NCBI GenBank assembly: GCA_018228705.1
Contig: CP073694.1
Location: forward strand, 1 to 64,000
Direction of reading: 5' to 3'
Length of the DNA stretch: 64,000 nucleotides
From: Dysosmobacter sp. Marseille-Q4140
GTDB lineage: Bacteria; Bacillota; Clostridia; Oscillospirales; Oscillospiraceae
Below are positions 42,439 through 51,601 of the stretch, in pieces. Under the pieces are notes generated by a model, which saw only the letters and a program-made list of their open reading frames with translations, did no database searches and had not been told where the DNA came from. Both the position numbers and the translations under genes were made by a program. Every line of letters starts with the position of its first letter. Positions within the stretch are counted from its first letter, which is position 1.

Positions 42439-44292
42439 GTGATCTTAGAGACAATCCACTCTCCCGCCGACGTGAAGGCCCTGCCCAAGGAGCAGCTGGC
42501 CCCCCTCTGCGCCGAGCTGCGGGAATTCCTGGTCCAGAGCGTCTCCCGGACGGGCGGACACCTGGCCTCCAACCTGGGCGTGGTGGAGCTGACCGTGGCC
42601 ATCCACCGGGTGTTCGACACCGCGTCGGACCGGCTGGTGTTCGACGTGGGCCATCAGTGCTACGTCCACAAGGCCCTGACCGGGCGCCAGGAGCTGTTTG
42701 CCACCCTGCGGCAGTTCGGGGGCCTCTCCGGCTTCCCCAAGCCCCGGGAGAGCGTCCACGACGCCTTCATCGCCGGCCACGCCTCCAACTCCGTGTCGGT
42801 GGCGTTGGGCATGGCCCGGGCCCGGACCCTGCGCCATGAACATTACAGCGTCCTGGCCCTGATCGGGGACGGGGCCCTGACCGGCGGCCTTGCCTATGAG
42901 GGCCTCAACAACGCCGGCGCCTCCGGGGAGCCGCTGATCGTCATTTTGAACGACAACGGCATGTCCATCAACCCCAACGTGGGCGCCGTGCCCACCCACC
43001 TGGGGCGCCTGCGGACCAAGCCCGCCTACTACCACTTCAAGAAGTGGTACCGGGGCCTCTTCGGCGCCCACCCCATGGAAAACGGCCTCTACCGGCTGAG
43101 TCACCGGGTGAAATCCTCCCTGAAAAAGGCCATCTGGCCGGGGAGCACCCTGTTCGAGGACATGGGCTTTACCTACCTGGGGCCCATCGACGGCCACGAC
43201 CTGGACCGGCTGATCCACGTGCTGGAGTGGGCCCGGGAGCTGGGTGGCCCCGTGGTGGTCCATGTGAACACCGTCAAGGGCAAGGGCTACCCCTTCGCCG
43301 AGCAGAACCCGGACCGGTTCCACGGCATCGGCCCCTTCGACCCGGAGACGGGCCTCTTGAAAAAGAGCGGGGGAGAGGACTTCTCCTCCGTGTTCGGCGC
43401 CGCCCTCTCCGCCTGCGCGGCAAAGGACCGCCGGGTGTGCGCCATTACCGCCGCCATGGCGGACGGCACGGGCCTGACCGGCTTTGCAAAGGAGTTCCCG
43501 GAGCGCTTTTTCGACGTGGGCATCGCCGAGGGCCACGCTGTGGCCATGGCGGCGGGCCTTGCCAAGCAGGGCATGATCCCGGCCCTGGCCGTGTACGCCT
43601 CCTTCCTCCAGCGGGGATACGACATGCTGATCCACGACGTGGCCCTGCTGGGGCTGCACGTGGTGCTGGGCGTGGACCGGGCCGGATTGGTGGGCGCCGA
43701 CGGCGAGACCCACCACGGCTGCTTTGACGCCATGTTCCTCTCCCAGATCCCGGGGTTCACTGTGCTGTGCCCGTCCAACTTCGCGGAGCTGCGGCACATG
43801 GTCCGCCAGGCGGTCTTTGCCATCACCGGCCCCGTGGCGGTCCGCTACCCCAGAGGGGGAGAGGGCGCCTTCCGGGACGACACCGCGGACAGCCCCGCCG
43901 TGTGCCTGCGGCCGGGGAAGGACGTGACGCTGCTGGGCTGCGGCATCATGGTGAACCACCTGCTGGAGGCGGCGGAGCTGCTGGCCAAGCAGGGCGTGGA
44001 GGCCCGGGTGGTGAAGCTCAACCGCATCTCGCCCCTGGACTATGAGACGCTGGCGGAGCCTCTGGCGGACACGCAGACCCTGCTGGTGGCGGAGGACGCC
44101 TTCGGCGCCGGGTGCCTGGGGCAGCGGGTGACGTCCATCCTGGCGGAGGCGGGGAAGGCCCCCAGACATGTGATTTTGAAGAACCTGGGCAAGACCTTCG
44201 CCCCGGAGGGCACCGTGCCCCAGCTGGAACACAGCTTCGGCCTGGATGCGGCGGGCATCGCGGAGGCCGTAATGAAGGAGAGAGACCCATGA
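42439..44292 (+). CDS. dxs: 1-deoxy-D-xylulose-5-phosphate synthase
   Basis: 617 residues from a GTG. The thiamine-diphosphate motif 'GDGALTGGLAYEGLNNAG' (about 150-167) is present, as are the N-terminal 'HLASNLGVVELTVAIH' and 'FDVGHQCYVHKALTGR', and the transketolase pyrimidine domain 'VDRAGLVGADGETHHGCFD'. It makes DXP from pyruvate and glyceraldehyde-3-phosphate, entry to the MEP isoprenoid pathway. Its stop overlaps the tlyA start (ATGA), so it belongs to the operon running from the OLE RNA to argR. Confidence 0.97.
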   Translation: MILETIHSPADVKALPKEQLAPLCAELREFLVQSVSRTGGHLASNLGVVELTVAIHRVFDTASDRLVFDVGHQCYVHKALTGRQELFATLRQFGGLSGFPKPRESVHDAFIAGHASNSVSVALGMARARTLRHEHYSVLALIGDGALTGGLAYEGLNNAGASGEPLIVILNDNGMSINPNVGAVPTHLGRLRTKPAYYHFKKWYRGLFGAHPMENGLYRLSHRVKSSLKKAIWPGSTLFEDMGFTYLGPIDGHDLDRLIHVLEWARELGGPVVVHVNTVKGKGYPFAEQNPDRFHGIGPFDPETGLLKKSGGEDFSSVFGAALSACAAKDRRVCAITAAMADGTGLTGFAKEFPERFFDVGIAEGHAVAMAAGLAKQGMIPALAVYASFLQRGYDMLIHDVALLGLHVVLGVDRAGLVGADGETHHGCFDAMFLSQIPGFTVLCPSNFAELRHMVRQAVFAITGPVAVRYPRGGEGAFRDDTADSPAVCLRPGKDVTLLGCGIMVNHLLEAAELLAKQGVEARVVKLNRISPLDYETLAEPLADTQTLLVAEDAFGAGCLGQRVTSILAEAGKAPRHVILKNLGKTFAPEGTVPQLEHSFGLDAAGIAEAVMKERDP

Positions 44293-45113
44293 GTGTGAAG
44301 AAAACGCGGCTGGATGTGCTGCTGGTGGAGCGTGGGCTCCAGGAGAGCCGGCAAAAGGCCCAGGCCGCCATCATGAGCGGCCAGGTGTTCGTCGGAGGAG
44401 CGCGGGTGGACAAGCCCGGCACCGCCGTACCGGAGGACGCCGAGATCGAGGTCCGGGGCGGCCTTGCCTACGTGAGCCGGGGCGGCCTTAAGCTGGAAAA
44501 GGCCATGGCCGCGTTCCCCATCGACTTGACCGGCGCCGTCTGCGCCGACATCGGCGCCTCCACCGGCGGCTTTACCGACTGCATGCTGCAAAAGGGCGCC
44601 GCCAGGGTCTACGCCGTGGACGTGGGCTACGGCCAGCTGGCCTGGAAGCTGCGGTCCGACCCCCGGGTGGTGTGCCTGGAGCGGACCAACGCCCGGTATC
44701 TGACCGCGGAGCAGATCCCCGAGATGCTGGACTTTGCCTCCATCGACGTCAGCTTCATCTCCCTGAAGCTGATCTTCCCGGCCCTGCGGGAGCTGCTGAA
44801 AGACGGCGGCCATATCGCCTGCCTCATCAAGCCCCAGTTCGAGGCCGGACGGGAGAAGGTGGGCAAGAAGGGCGTCGTCCGGGACCCGGCCGTCCACCGG
44901 GAGGTGCTGGAGCACTTCCTGGAGCATGCAAAGGAAAACCACTTGTCAGTCCTTGGGATCACATACTCTCCCATCCGGGGGCCCGAGGGCAACATCGAAT
45001 ATCTGGGGTATCTGGAAAAGAGCGACGCCCCGGATCAGATCCCGGACCTCAGTGCCCTGGTGGCCGAGTCCCACCAGGTCCTGCGGGAGCACGGGGAAGG
45101 AGGGGCGTCATGA
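44289..45113 (+). CDS. TlyA-family rRNA/SAM-dependent methyltransferase (S4 plus FtsJ domains)
   Basis: 274 residues. The S4 RNA-binding domain (about 6-60) is followed by an FtsJ-like fold with RGG at 64-66, 'DIGASTGGFTD' at 87-97 and 'DVSFISLKLIFPAL'. K68 and the Lys of 'IKPQFE' are in the positions of the KDKE-type catalytic set. Members such as TlyA 2'-O-methylate rRNA; the Firmicutes protein (YqxC) has been suggested to do so or to act on membranes. It overlaps dxs by 4 nt and nadK by 4 nt. Confidence 0.9.
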   Translation: MSVKKTRLDVLLVERGLQESRQKAQAAIMSGQVFVGGARVDKPGTAVPEDAEIEVRGGLAYVSRGGLKLEKAMAAFPIDLTGAVCADIGASTGGFTDCMLQKGAARVYAVDVGYGQLAWKLRSDPRVVCLERTNARYLTAEQIPEMLDFASIDVSFISLKLIFPALRELLKDGGHIACLIKPQFEAGREKVGKKGVVRDPAVHREVLEHFLEHAKENHLSVLGITYSPIRGPEGNIEYLGYLEKSDAPDQIPDLSALVAESHQVLREHGEGGAS

Positions 45114-45991
45114 AAAAGATCATTCTCTGTCCCAACCCCAACCGGGACCGGGGCATGGTCTGCACCCGCCAGGCGGAGGCCATTTTGAAGGAGCTGGGCT
45201 TTGAGACCGTGGTGTGCTCGCCCTTCCGGGACCAGAAGGAGGGGGCCTTCGGGGACTACGACGTGAAGCCCCTGACGGCGGAGCTCAAGACCGCGGACCT
45301 GCTGATCACCTTCGGCGGGGACGGCACGATTTTGCACCTTGCCAAGCTGGTGGCCCTCAACAAGATCCCGGTGCTGGGCATCAATATGGGCGGGCTGGGG
45401 TTCATCGCGGAACTGGAGGCCGGGGAGCTGGAGACATTGCGCAGGCTGAAGGACTGGGACTTCCAGACGGAGCAGCGCATGATGCTGGACGTGTCCGTCC
45501 AGCGGGAGGGCCGCCAGATCTACACGAACCTGGGCCTCAACGACGCGGTGATCCGGGAGGGTCCCATCTCCCACGTGATCCATCTGAAGATCGCCTCCGA
45601 CGGGCGGCACCTGGCGGACATCGCCGGGGACGGCGTCATCATCGCCACCCCCACCGGGTCCACGGCCTACTCGCTCTCCGCCGGGGGACCGGTGGTGGAG
45701 CCGGTGGCCCAGACCATGGTGGTCTGTCCCATCTGCATCCACAATATGCGCTTTTCTTCCTATGTCCTCTCGCCGGAGCACACGCTGACCATCGAGCTGG
45801 AGCGCAACGGCCGCAAGCCGGTGTACCTGTGCGTGGACGAGAGCCGCGCCTTCGCATTGAAGTCCGACGACAAGGTGTTTGTCCGCCGCTCCAAGCACGC
45901 CGTGAAGCTGGTGCGGCTGTCGGAGCGGAGCTTCTGCGAGATCTTTGCCCAAAAAATGTTGCCGGGAGGGTTTGTAGACCATGAAAAATGA
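45110..45991 (+). CDS. nadK: NAD kinase
   Basis: 293 residues from the ATG at 45,110 behind GGAAGGAGGGGCGTC. GGDGT at 69-73 and 'TPTGSTAYSLSAGGPVV' are the conserved NAD(P) kinase motifs. It phosphorylates NAD to NADP, the reductant donor for isoprenoid and other biosynthesis. It overlaps tlyA (4 nt) and argR (11 nt), so the genes are translationally coupled. Confidence 0.96.
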   Translation: MKKIILCPNPNRDRGMVCTRQAEAILKELGFETVVCSPFRDQKEGAFGDYDVKPLTAELKTADLLITFGGDGTILHLAKLVALNKIPVLGINMGGLGFIAELEAGELETLRRLKDWDFQTEQRMMLDVSVQREGRQIYTNLGLNDAVIREGPISHVIHLKIASDGRHLADIAGDGVIIATPTGSTAYSLSAGGPVVEPVAQTMVVCPICIHNMRFSSYVLSPEHTLTIELERNGRKPVYLCVDESRAFALKSDDKVFVRRSKHAVKLVRLSERSFCEIFAQKMLPGGFVDHEK

Positions 45992-46430
45992 CCGTCAAAG
46001 CATGATCCTCGAGATCATTTCCCAGGAAAACATCGAGACCCAGGAGCAGCTGCTCACCCGGCTCCAGGAGCGGGGCATCTCCAGCACCCAGGCCACCATC
46101 TCCCGGGACATCAAGCAGATGCACCTGATCAAGGAGCCGGTGGGCCGGGGCGTGTACAAGTACGCCGTCTCCGGCAACCGGACCCGGCTGAACTTCGCGG
46201 AGAAGCTGCGGACCATCTTCCGGGAGAGCATCACCAGCATCGAAAGCGCCCAGAACATCGTGGTGGTCAAGACCATGCCGGGCCTGGCCAGCGCCGCCTG
46301 CGCCGCCCTGGACGACATGGACATCGCCTATATGGTGGGGTCCCTGGCCGGGGACGACACGGCCTTTCTGGTCATGAAGGACGCGGACTCCGCCGCCACC
46401 TTCTGCGAGGAGATCAAGGAGATGCTGTGA
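45981..46430 (+). CDS. argR: Arginine repressor ArgR
   Basis: 149 residues: an N-terminal winged helix ('RLQERGISSTQATISRDIKQMHLIK') and a C-terminal domain with 'GLASAACAALDDMDIAYMVGSLAGDDTAFLVMK' for arginine binding and hexamerisation. It regulates arginine metabolism and is usually directly upstream of recN. Here a repeat insertion of about 880 bp lies between them. Confidence 0.95.
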   Translation: MKNDRQSMILEIISQENIETQEQLLTRLQERGISSTQATISRDIKQMHLIKEPVGRGVYKYAVSGNRTRLNFAEKLRTIFRESITSIESAQNIVVVKTMPGLASAACAALDDMDIAYMVGSLAGDDTAFLVMKDADSAATFCEEIKEML

Positions 46431-46486
46431 GTGAAGTAGGAGGGGAGCAGGCTCCCCTCCTAACCACCCCACCACCAGTGACCGGT

Positions 46487-46860
46487 GTCACTGGTGCGCG
46501 CGCCCCAAGGGCGCGCAGGCCGGGGGATTTTCGGCAGGCACATGTCCTGCCGAAAATGAATCCCTTTCCCGTCGGAGGCGAAAGACCCGTGGTTTCTGGC
46601 TTTCAGCTGCTTTCGCGGGCAGAGGGGTCCCGGCGGAAGTGAATTCCGCCGGGACAGTCCGATACCGTCGGTCACTGGTGCGCGCGCCCCAAGGGCGCGC
46701 AGGCCGGGGGATTTTCGGCAGGCACATGTCCTGCCGAAAATGAATCCCTTTCCCGCCGGAGGCGAAAGACCCGTGGTTTCTGGCTTTTGGCTGCTTTCGC
46801 GGGCAGAGGGGTCCCGGCGGAAGTGAATTCCGCCGGGACGATCAGATACGCCGGTCGCTG
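46487..46860 (+). repeat. Tandem 184-bp repeat array between argR and recN
   Basis: GTCACTGGTGCGCGCG begins at 46,487 and 46,671, and a third truncated start (GTCGCTGGTGCGCGCC) is at 46,854. Each unit holds two perfect hairpins: ATTTTCGGCAGG-CACATG-TCCTGCCGAAAAT (near 46,528 and 46,712) and GTCCCGGCGGAA-GTGAA-TTCCGCCGGGAC (46,627-46,655 and 46,811-46,839). No credible gene lies inside. This occupies part of the gene-free interval 46,431-47,312. Confidence 0.85.
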
Positions 46861-46864
46861 GTGC

Positions 46865-47290
46865 GCGCCATCCCCTCCGGGGAAGGCGCGGCTGGCCGGA
46901 AGCCAGCCAGCCAGGTGAAGGAACGCCCGCTATCCGCCCCTGCGACCAAATGGGAAAGTCCACAGAGACCACCGGGGCAGCGCGTAACGCGCGGAGAATG
47001 GAGCAGGGGCAAAAGCGGTATTGCACCCCGTCTGCCCGCCGCACGGTCTGTGCGGTTCCAGGGTATTTCGCCTGCCATGGTAAGGCGCAGGGACGGCGAT
47101 GCCTTGACGCCCGCCGCACCGATTCGCACGACCCCCGTCCCACGGACAGGCGGGACGCCTGTCCGTCTCAGCGCCTTTTCTTTTGGACCGTCCACGGCCC
47201 GTTTTCTTTTCGGCAAGACCGAAAAGAAAATGGGGGTGGATCTCCCCGGAAGACTTCCGGCCACCCGCCCTCCCCCGGGGGAGGGCATAT
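46865..47290. repeat. Intergenic inverted-repeat element, copy C (right end)
   Basis: It shares with copy A, in reverse, the block around ACCGGGGCAGCGCGTAACGC (near 46,970). It also has the right-end signature CCGATTCGC at 47,119-47,127, the hairpin ACGGACAGGCG / CGCCTGTCCGT at 47,142-47,166, then CTTTTCTTTT and the TTTTCTTTTCGGCAAGACCGAAAAGAAAA hairpin. No matching left end was seen; the tandem array lies where it would be. Confidence 0.65.
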
Positions 47291-47312
47291 CCTTCCCCAA
47301 GGAGGAGTTTTC

Positions 47313-48995
47313 ATGCTGGACCTGCTGCACATCGAGAATATCGCCGTCATCGAGGAGGCGGACATCCGCTTCCGCCCCGGCTTCAACGCCCTCACCGGCG
47401 AGACCGGCGCCGGAAAGTCCATCGTTATCGACGCCATGGGCGCCGTGCTGGGCGGCCGGACCTCCCGGGAGCTGATCCGCACCGGGGCGGACCGGGCCTT
47501 CGTCAGCGCCTGCTTTTCCAACCTTCCGGCGGACCTGCCGGGTCTTGCCGCCTGCGGCGTATCGCCCGATGAGAACGGCGAGCTGCTGCTCCAGCGGGAG
47601 ATCTATGAGGACGGCAAGAACGCCTGCCGAGCCAATGGCCGCCCTGTCACCGTGGCCCAGCTGCGGCAGATCGGCGGGGAACTGCTGAACATCCACGGCC
47701 AGCACGACGGCGCGCAGCTGCTGGACGAGGAGCGCCACTGCGCCTATCTGGACCGCTTCGGCCGCACCGACGCGCCGCTGGAGGCCTACCGCGCCGCCTA
47801 CGGCGTCATGGCGGACCTGGCGGCTAAGATGGCCGCCCTGCGGATGGACGAGGCGGAGAAGGCCCGGCGCATGGACTCCCTCCGGTTCCAGATCGGCGAG
47901 CTGGAGCGGGCGGAACTGACGCCGGGGGAGGAGGAGGCCCTGCTGGAGCGGCGGGAGCTGCTGCGCAACGGCGAGAAGTATCTCTCCGCCCTCTCCGGTG
48001 CGGACTATGCCTTAAGCGGCGACGACGAGGGCGGCGGCGCCGTCACGGCCCTGCGGGAGGCCGAGGCGGCCATGGCCTCCGTCCGGAACCTGGGCGGAGA
48101 CCTGGCGGAGCTGTACAAACGCTTGGAAGAGGTCCGCTGTGAAGTATATGACCTTGCCGAGACCATCCGGGACAAGCGGGCGGAGTTCGACTTCTCCCCG
48201 GCGGAGCTGGACGCGGTGGAGAGCCGCACGGACCTGCTGTACCGGCTGAAGAAGAAGTACGGCGCCACAGTGGAGGACTGCATCGCCTACCTGGACCGGT
48301 GCCGGGAGGAGCTGGACGCCATGGAGACGGCGGACGACACCCTGCTCCGGCTGGAAAAGCAGCACGCCAAGGCGCAGCAGGCGGTACTGGCCGCCGGCGC
48401 GACATTGACCGAGGCCAGGCGCCAGGCGGCGGCGGCCCTGGAGGCGCGGATCCAGAGCGAGCTGCGGGACCTGGACATGCGCCGGGTGCGCTTTGCCATC
48501 GAGTTTACGCCCCGTCAGCCGGGGCCCGACGGCTGCGACGCCATCCGCTTTTTGATGTCCGCCAACGTGGGGGAGGACCTGCGGCCCATCGCCAGGATCG
48601 CCTCCGGCGGCGAGCTGGCCCGGATCATGCTGGCGCTGAAGAATGTGCTGGCGGAGCAGGAGTCCGTGGGGACCCTGGTCTTTGACGAGGTGGACACCGG
48701 CGTCAGCGGCCGGGCGGCCCAGAAGGTGGCGGAGAAGCTGGCCCAGGTCAGCCGCCGCAAGCAGGTGCTGTGCGTGACCCATCTGCCCCAGCTGGCCGCC
48801 ATGGCGGACACCCACTTCTCTGTGGAGAAGGGGGAAGCAAAGGGGAGAACCTTTACACACGTTGTGCTGCTGGACCGGGAACAGCGGAAGGCCGAGCTGG
48901 CCCGGATCACCGGCGGCGCGGCAGTGACGCCGGCCCTGCTGGAGAGCGCCGGGGAGCTGCTGGACGCAGCGGAGGCCTACCGGAAGGGGCTGTGA
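47313..48995 (+). CDS. recN: DNA repair protein RecN
   Basis: 560 residues from the ATG at 47,313, chosen because AAGGAGGAG precedes it; longer in-frame extensions run into the repeat. SMC-like: Walker A 'GETGAGKS' at 29-36, a long coiled-coil middle (about 150-380), signature 'ASGGELARIMLALKNVL' and Walker B 'LVFDEVDTGVSG'. It acts in double-strand break repair by homologous recombination. The AAGGAGGAG is at 47,299-47,307. It follows argR functionally but is separated by the repeats. Confidence 0.95.
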   Translation: MLDLLHIENIAVIEEADIRFRPGFNALTGETGAGKSIVIDAMGAVLGGRTSRELIRTGADRAFVSACFSNLPADLPGLAACGVSPDENGELLLQREIYEDGKNACRANGRPVTVAQLRQIGGELLNIHGQHDGAQLLDEERHCAYLDRFGRTDAPLEAYRAAYGVMADLAAKMAALRMDEAEKARRMDSLRFQIGELERAELTPGEEEALLERRELLRNGEKYLSALSGADYALSGDDEGGGAVTALREAEAAMASVRNLGGDLAELYKRLEEVRCEVYDLAETIRDKRAEFDFSPAELDAVESRTDLLYRLKKKYGATVEDCIAYLDRCREELDAMETADDTLLRLEKQHAKAQQAVLAAGATLTEARRQAAAALEARIQSELRDLDMRRVRFAIEFTPRQPGPDGCDAIRFLMSANVGEDLRPIARIASGGELARIMLALKNVLAEQESVGTLVFDEVDTGVSGRAAQKVAEKLAQVSRRKQVLCVTHLPQLAAMADTHFSVEKGEAKGRTFTHVVLLDREQRKAELARITGGAAVTPALLESAGELLDAAEAYRKGL

Positions 48996-49205
48996 TGCCG
49001 GGGGCGGATCCCCCGCGGGGACCCCGCGCCCACCTGGCCCGCCGGGCAAGGGACGGCACTCAACAATACGCCTCCGTTCCCGGCCCCCTCATCCGTCCGG
49101 CCTTCGGCCGTCCACCTTCCACTAAGGGGGAAGGCTCTTCGCCAAAAATCACGGCGGCGTCTCCGGCAGGGGAGAAGAGCCGCCCCCCGCACCTCCGTCC
49201 CGCCC
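48996..49205 (+). repeat. Element tail, copy D
   Basis: The sequence from GGGGGCGGATCCCCCGCGGG through GGGCAAGGGACGGCAC to CAATACGCCTCCGTT closely matches the tail of copy B (about 40,812-40,890). It has no inverted ends or hairpin of its own, so it is a fragment. There is no gene in this stretch. Confidence 0.6.
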
Positions 49206-49243
49206 GGCGCATAGACTGTGCCAAACGGAAGGAGGGCCCCTCT

Positions 49244-49750
49244 ATGCGCTTTGTCCCCAACTACGACCGCCGGGCGGTGGTCCGCTACGCCCACCGCTGG
49301 GCCTACGGCCGCAACCCGGCCTTTTACGACTACGAGGAGGTGGGCGGAGACTGCACCAACTTCGCCTCCCAGTGCGTGTTCGCCGGCAGCGGCGTCATGA
49401 ACTTCACCCCGGACCTGGGCTGGTACTACATCGACGCCAACCAGAAGGCCCCCGCCTGGACCGGCGTGGAGTTCTTCTGGAACTTCATGACCCGGCGGGA
49501 GATCTCCCAGGGCCCCGTGGGGGTGGAGTGCGACCTGGCCGATCTGCGGCCGGGGGACCTGGTGCAGCTGTCTTTCAGCGGCGAGACCTTCCAGCACACG
49601 CCGGTGGTAGTGGCCCTGCGGCGGCCCGTCCGCGCCTTAAGCGACGTGCTCATCGCCGCCCACAGTTACGACGCCGACAACCGGCCCCTTTCCACCTACA
49701 CCTTCCAGAAGATCCGCTTTCTCCATATTTTGGGCACGCTCATACCGTGA
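49244..49750 (+). CDS. Amidase-domain (Amidase_6-type) protein
   Basis: 168 residues from the ATG at 49,244 behind GGAAGGAGGGCCCC. The start of the domain 'YDRRAVVRYAHRWAYGRNPAFYDYEEVGGDCTNFASQC' contains the likely catalytic Cys in 'GGDCTNFASQ'. A conserved His follows in 'FQHTPVVVAL' and 'AAHSYDADNRPL'. This Amidase_6 domain is common in Firmicutes wall or spore proteins. There is no signal peptide. Its substrate is not known. Confidence 0.8.
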   Translation: MRFVPNYDRRAVVRYAHRWAYGRNPAFYDYEEVGGDCTNFASQCVFAGSGVMNFTPDLGWYYIDANQKAPAWTGVEFFWNFMTRREISQGPVGVECDLADLRPGDLVQLSFSGETFQHTPVVVALRRPVRALSDVLIAAHSYDADNRPLSTYTFQKIRFLHILGTLIP

Positions 49751-49823
49751 GTTCACAGTTTGTTCATGATTTTCCGCCCCGCCGGGGTTACCATAATCCC
49801 AAATCAAACAGGGGGGAACCACC

Positions 49824-51482
49824 ATGAAAAAGCTGTGTTCGTGTCTATTGTCCCTGGCGCTGCTGTGCGCCCTGGCGGCTGTGCCCGCCTCCGCGGCGTA
49901 CAGCGATGTGCCCTCCGGCAGCGCCCTGGCCTCCGAGGTGGAGAAAGCCGTGGGCTACGGCCTCATGAACGGGTACAGCGCCGGCACCTTCGGCTACGCC
50001 GACCCCATGACCCGGGCCCAGTTCGTCACGGTGCTGGACCGGATGCTGCTGCCCCAGGACGGCGACACCACCCTGGTGGGCCACATCACCCCGGAGATGC
50101 AGGTGGAGTACGACGCCGTCAGGGCCTATTACAGCTCCATCGACGCCGCGGCGGAATACGGCTGGGTGGACACCGACGAGCCCTTCCGGCCCACGGACCC
50201 CATCACCCGGGGCGAGATGTCCGAGATCCTGGTCCGGGCCCTGGGCCTGGGCGGCGCCGCCGCCATCGCGGAGAAAAACGCCGACCTGCCCTTCACCGAT
50301 GTGACGGCAGGGAAGGGGTACATCTCCGTGGCCTATGACATCGGCATGACCAAGGGCACCACCGCCACCACCTTCGGCCCCAATGAGACCGCCACCCGGG
50401 CCCAGGCGGCGGCCATGCTGGTGCGGATCTACGAGAAGCTCCGGCAGGACACCGGCTTCCTCCACGGCTTCTACGCCATCTCCTCTTACAGCCAGCTGAG
50501 CCTGATGAATTCCATGGACGCCGTCAGCGCCGGGTGGAGCCGCATGACCTGGGACGGCACCACGGCGCTTCTCGCCACCACCACCGCCGACGGCAACGAG
50601 TACGCCGTGCCCCAGGGCTACGAGGAAGTGGTGGCCCAGGCGGAGAACAACGGCGTCAAGCTCCACCTGAACGTCTTTATGGAGGGGGAGGACCTGAAGG
50701 CTCTGCTCTCCTCCGCCGACGGCCGGGCCCAGGCGGTGGAGCAGATCCTGGGCGAGCTGACCGTGTCCTACAAGACCGTGGGCAGAAATCCGTACAGCGG
50801 CGTCACCATCGACTTCGAGGGCCTGCGCAGCGCCGACGCCGCGGCCTTCACCGCCTTCCTCACAGACCTTGCCCAGCAGGTCCGGGCCCTGGACAAGAGC
50901 CTGTACGTGTGCGTGTCCCCGGCCCTGACCACCGGCAGCTACTACGACGGCTATGAGCTGGGGAAGATCGCCGCCCTGGCCGATAAGGTGATCCTCATGG
51001 CCTACGACTACGAGGACCGCAGCATGGCCGCCGGGGCCAGCGCCCTGACCGCCGCCCCCACGTCCCCCATGGACCAGGTGTACTGGTCCCTCAAGACTGC
51101 CGTGGATCAGGTGACCGCCGCCGGGCAGAGCGCGGACAAGCTGGTGCTGGGCATCAGCTGCAAGAACGTGGCGTGGAAGGTCAGCAGCACCACGGACCTG
51201 ACCCTCACCGCCGCCGCGCCCTTCTACATCTCCAACGACACCCTGGCCCAGCGGCTGGGCCAGGCCGGCACCGTCCGGGGCCGGTCCAACACCTTCCGCT
51301 GCCCCTACGCCGTCTACACCACCGAGGACGGCAGCGCCTGCTTCGTCTGGTACGACGACGCCGAGAGCGTCCGCTCCCGGATCGACGCGGCCAAGCTCCT
51401 GGGCATCACCGGCGTGTCCGTGTGGCGCCTGGGCACCGTGCCCGCCTACGGCAACTGGAGCTGGACGGAGGCCCTGAACTGA
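49824..51482 (+). CDS. Secreted SLH-domain glycoside hydrolase family 18 protein
   Basis: 552 residues. A signal peptide (about 1-25, ending 'ASAAY') is present. Two or three S-layer homology repeats lie in about 26-215 ('AVGYGLMNGYSAGTFGYADPMTRAQFV', 'AYDIGMTKGTTATTFGPNETATRAQAAAML'). A GH18-like barrel (about 220-550) has 'GVTIDFEGL' as the DxE catalytic strand, 'VCVSPAL', 'VILMAYDYED' and C-terminal 'GVSVWRLGTVPAYGNWSW', as in SleL/YaaH spore-lytic enzymes. It probably hydrolyses N-acetylglucosamine-containing wall or cortex and is held to the cell surface by SLH domains. The start follows GGGGGGAACCACC. Confidence 0.88.
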   Translation: MKKLCSCLLSLALLCALAAVPASAAYSDVPSGSALASEVEKAVGYGLMNGYSAGTFGYADPMTRAQFVTVLDRMLLPQDGDTTLVGHITPEMQVEYDAVRAYYSSIDAAAEYGWVDTDEPFRPTDPITRGEMSEILVRALGLGGAAAIAEKNADLPFTDVTAGKGYISVAYDIGMTKGTTATTFGPNETATRAQAAAMLVRIYEKLRQDTGFLHGFYAISSYSQLSLMNSMDAVSAGWSRMTWDGTTALLATTTADGNEYAVPQGYEEVVAQAENNGVKLHLNVFMEGEDLKALLSSADGRAQAVEQILGELTVSYKTVGRNPYSGVTIDFEGLRSADAAAFTAFLTDLAQQVRALDKSLYVCVSPALTTGSYYDGYELGKIAALADKVILMAYDYEDRSMAAGASALTAAPTSPMDQVYWSLKTAVDQVTAAGQSADKLVLGISCKNVAWKVSSTTDLTLTAAAPFYISNDTLAQRLGQAGTVRGRSNTFRCPYAVYTTEDGSACFVWYDDAESVRSRIDAAKLLGITGVSVWRLGTVPAYGNWSWTEALN

Positions 51483-51601
51483 ACGGAGAAAATAGCCGGG
51501 CCGCGCGGAGAGGCACAGAGAAAGGGAGCAGAATGGTCGTGTCACATGATCGTGGACGAAGCCGGAAATACTCTGGATGTTTTTGATGGAAGAGGAGTGA
51601 A

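Noticed and set aside
46460..47143. Minus-strand frames inside the argR-recN repeat region
   Set aside because: They are created by the repeated units, contain the same peptide twice, and have no ribosome binding site.
51483..51601. Short frame beginning 'MVVSHDRGRSRKYSGCF' after the GH18 gene
   Set aside because: Seventeen residues, no ribosome binding site, no conserved look.
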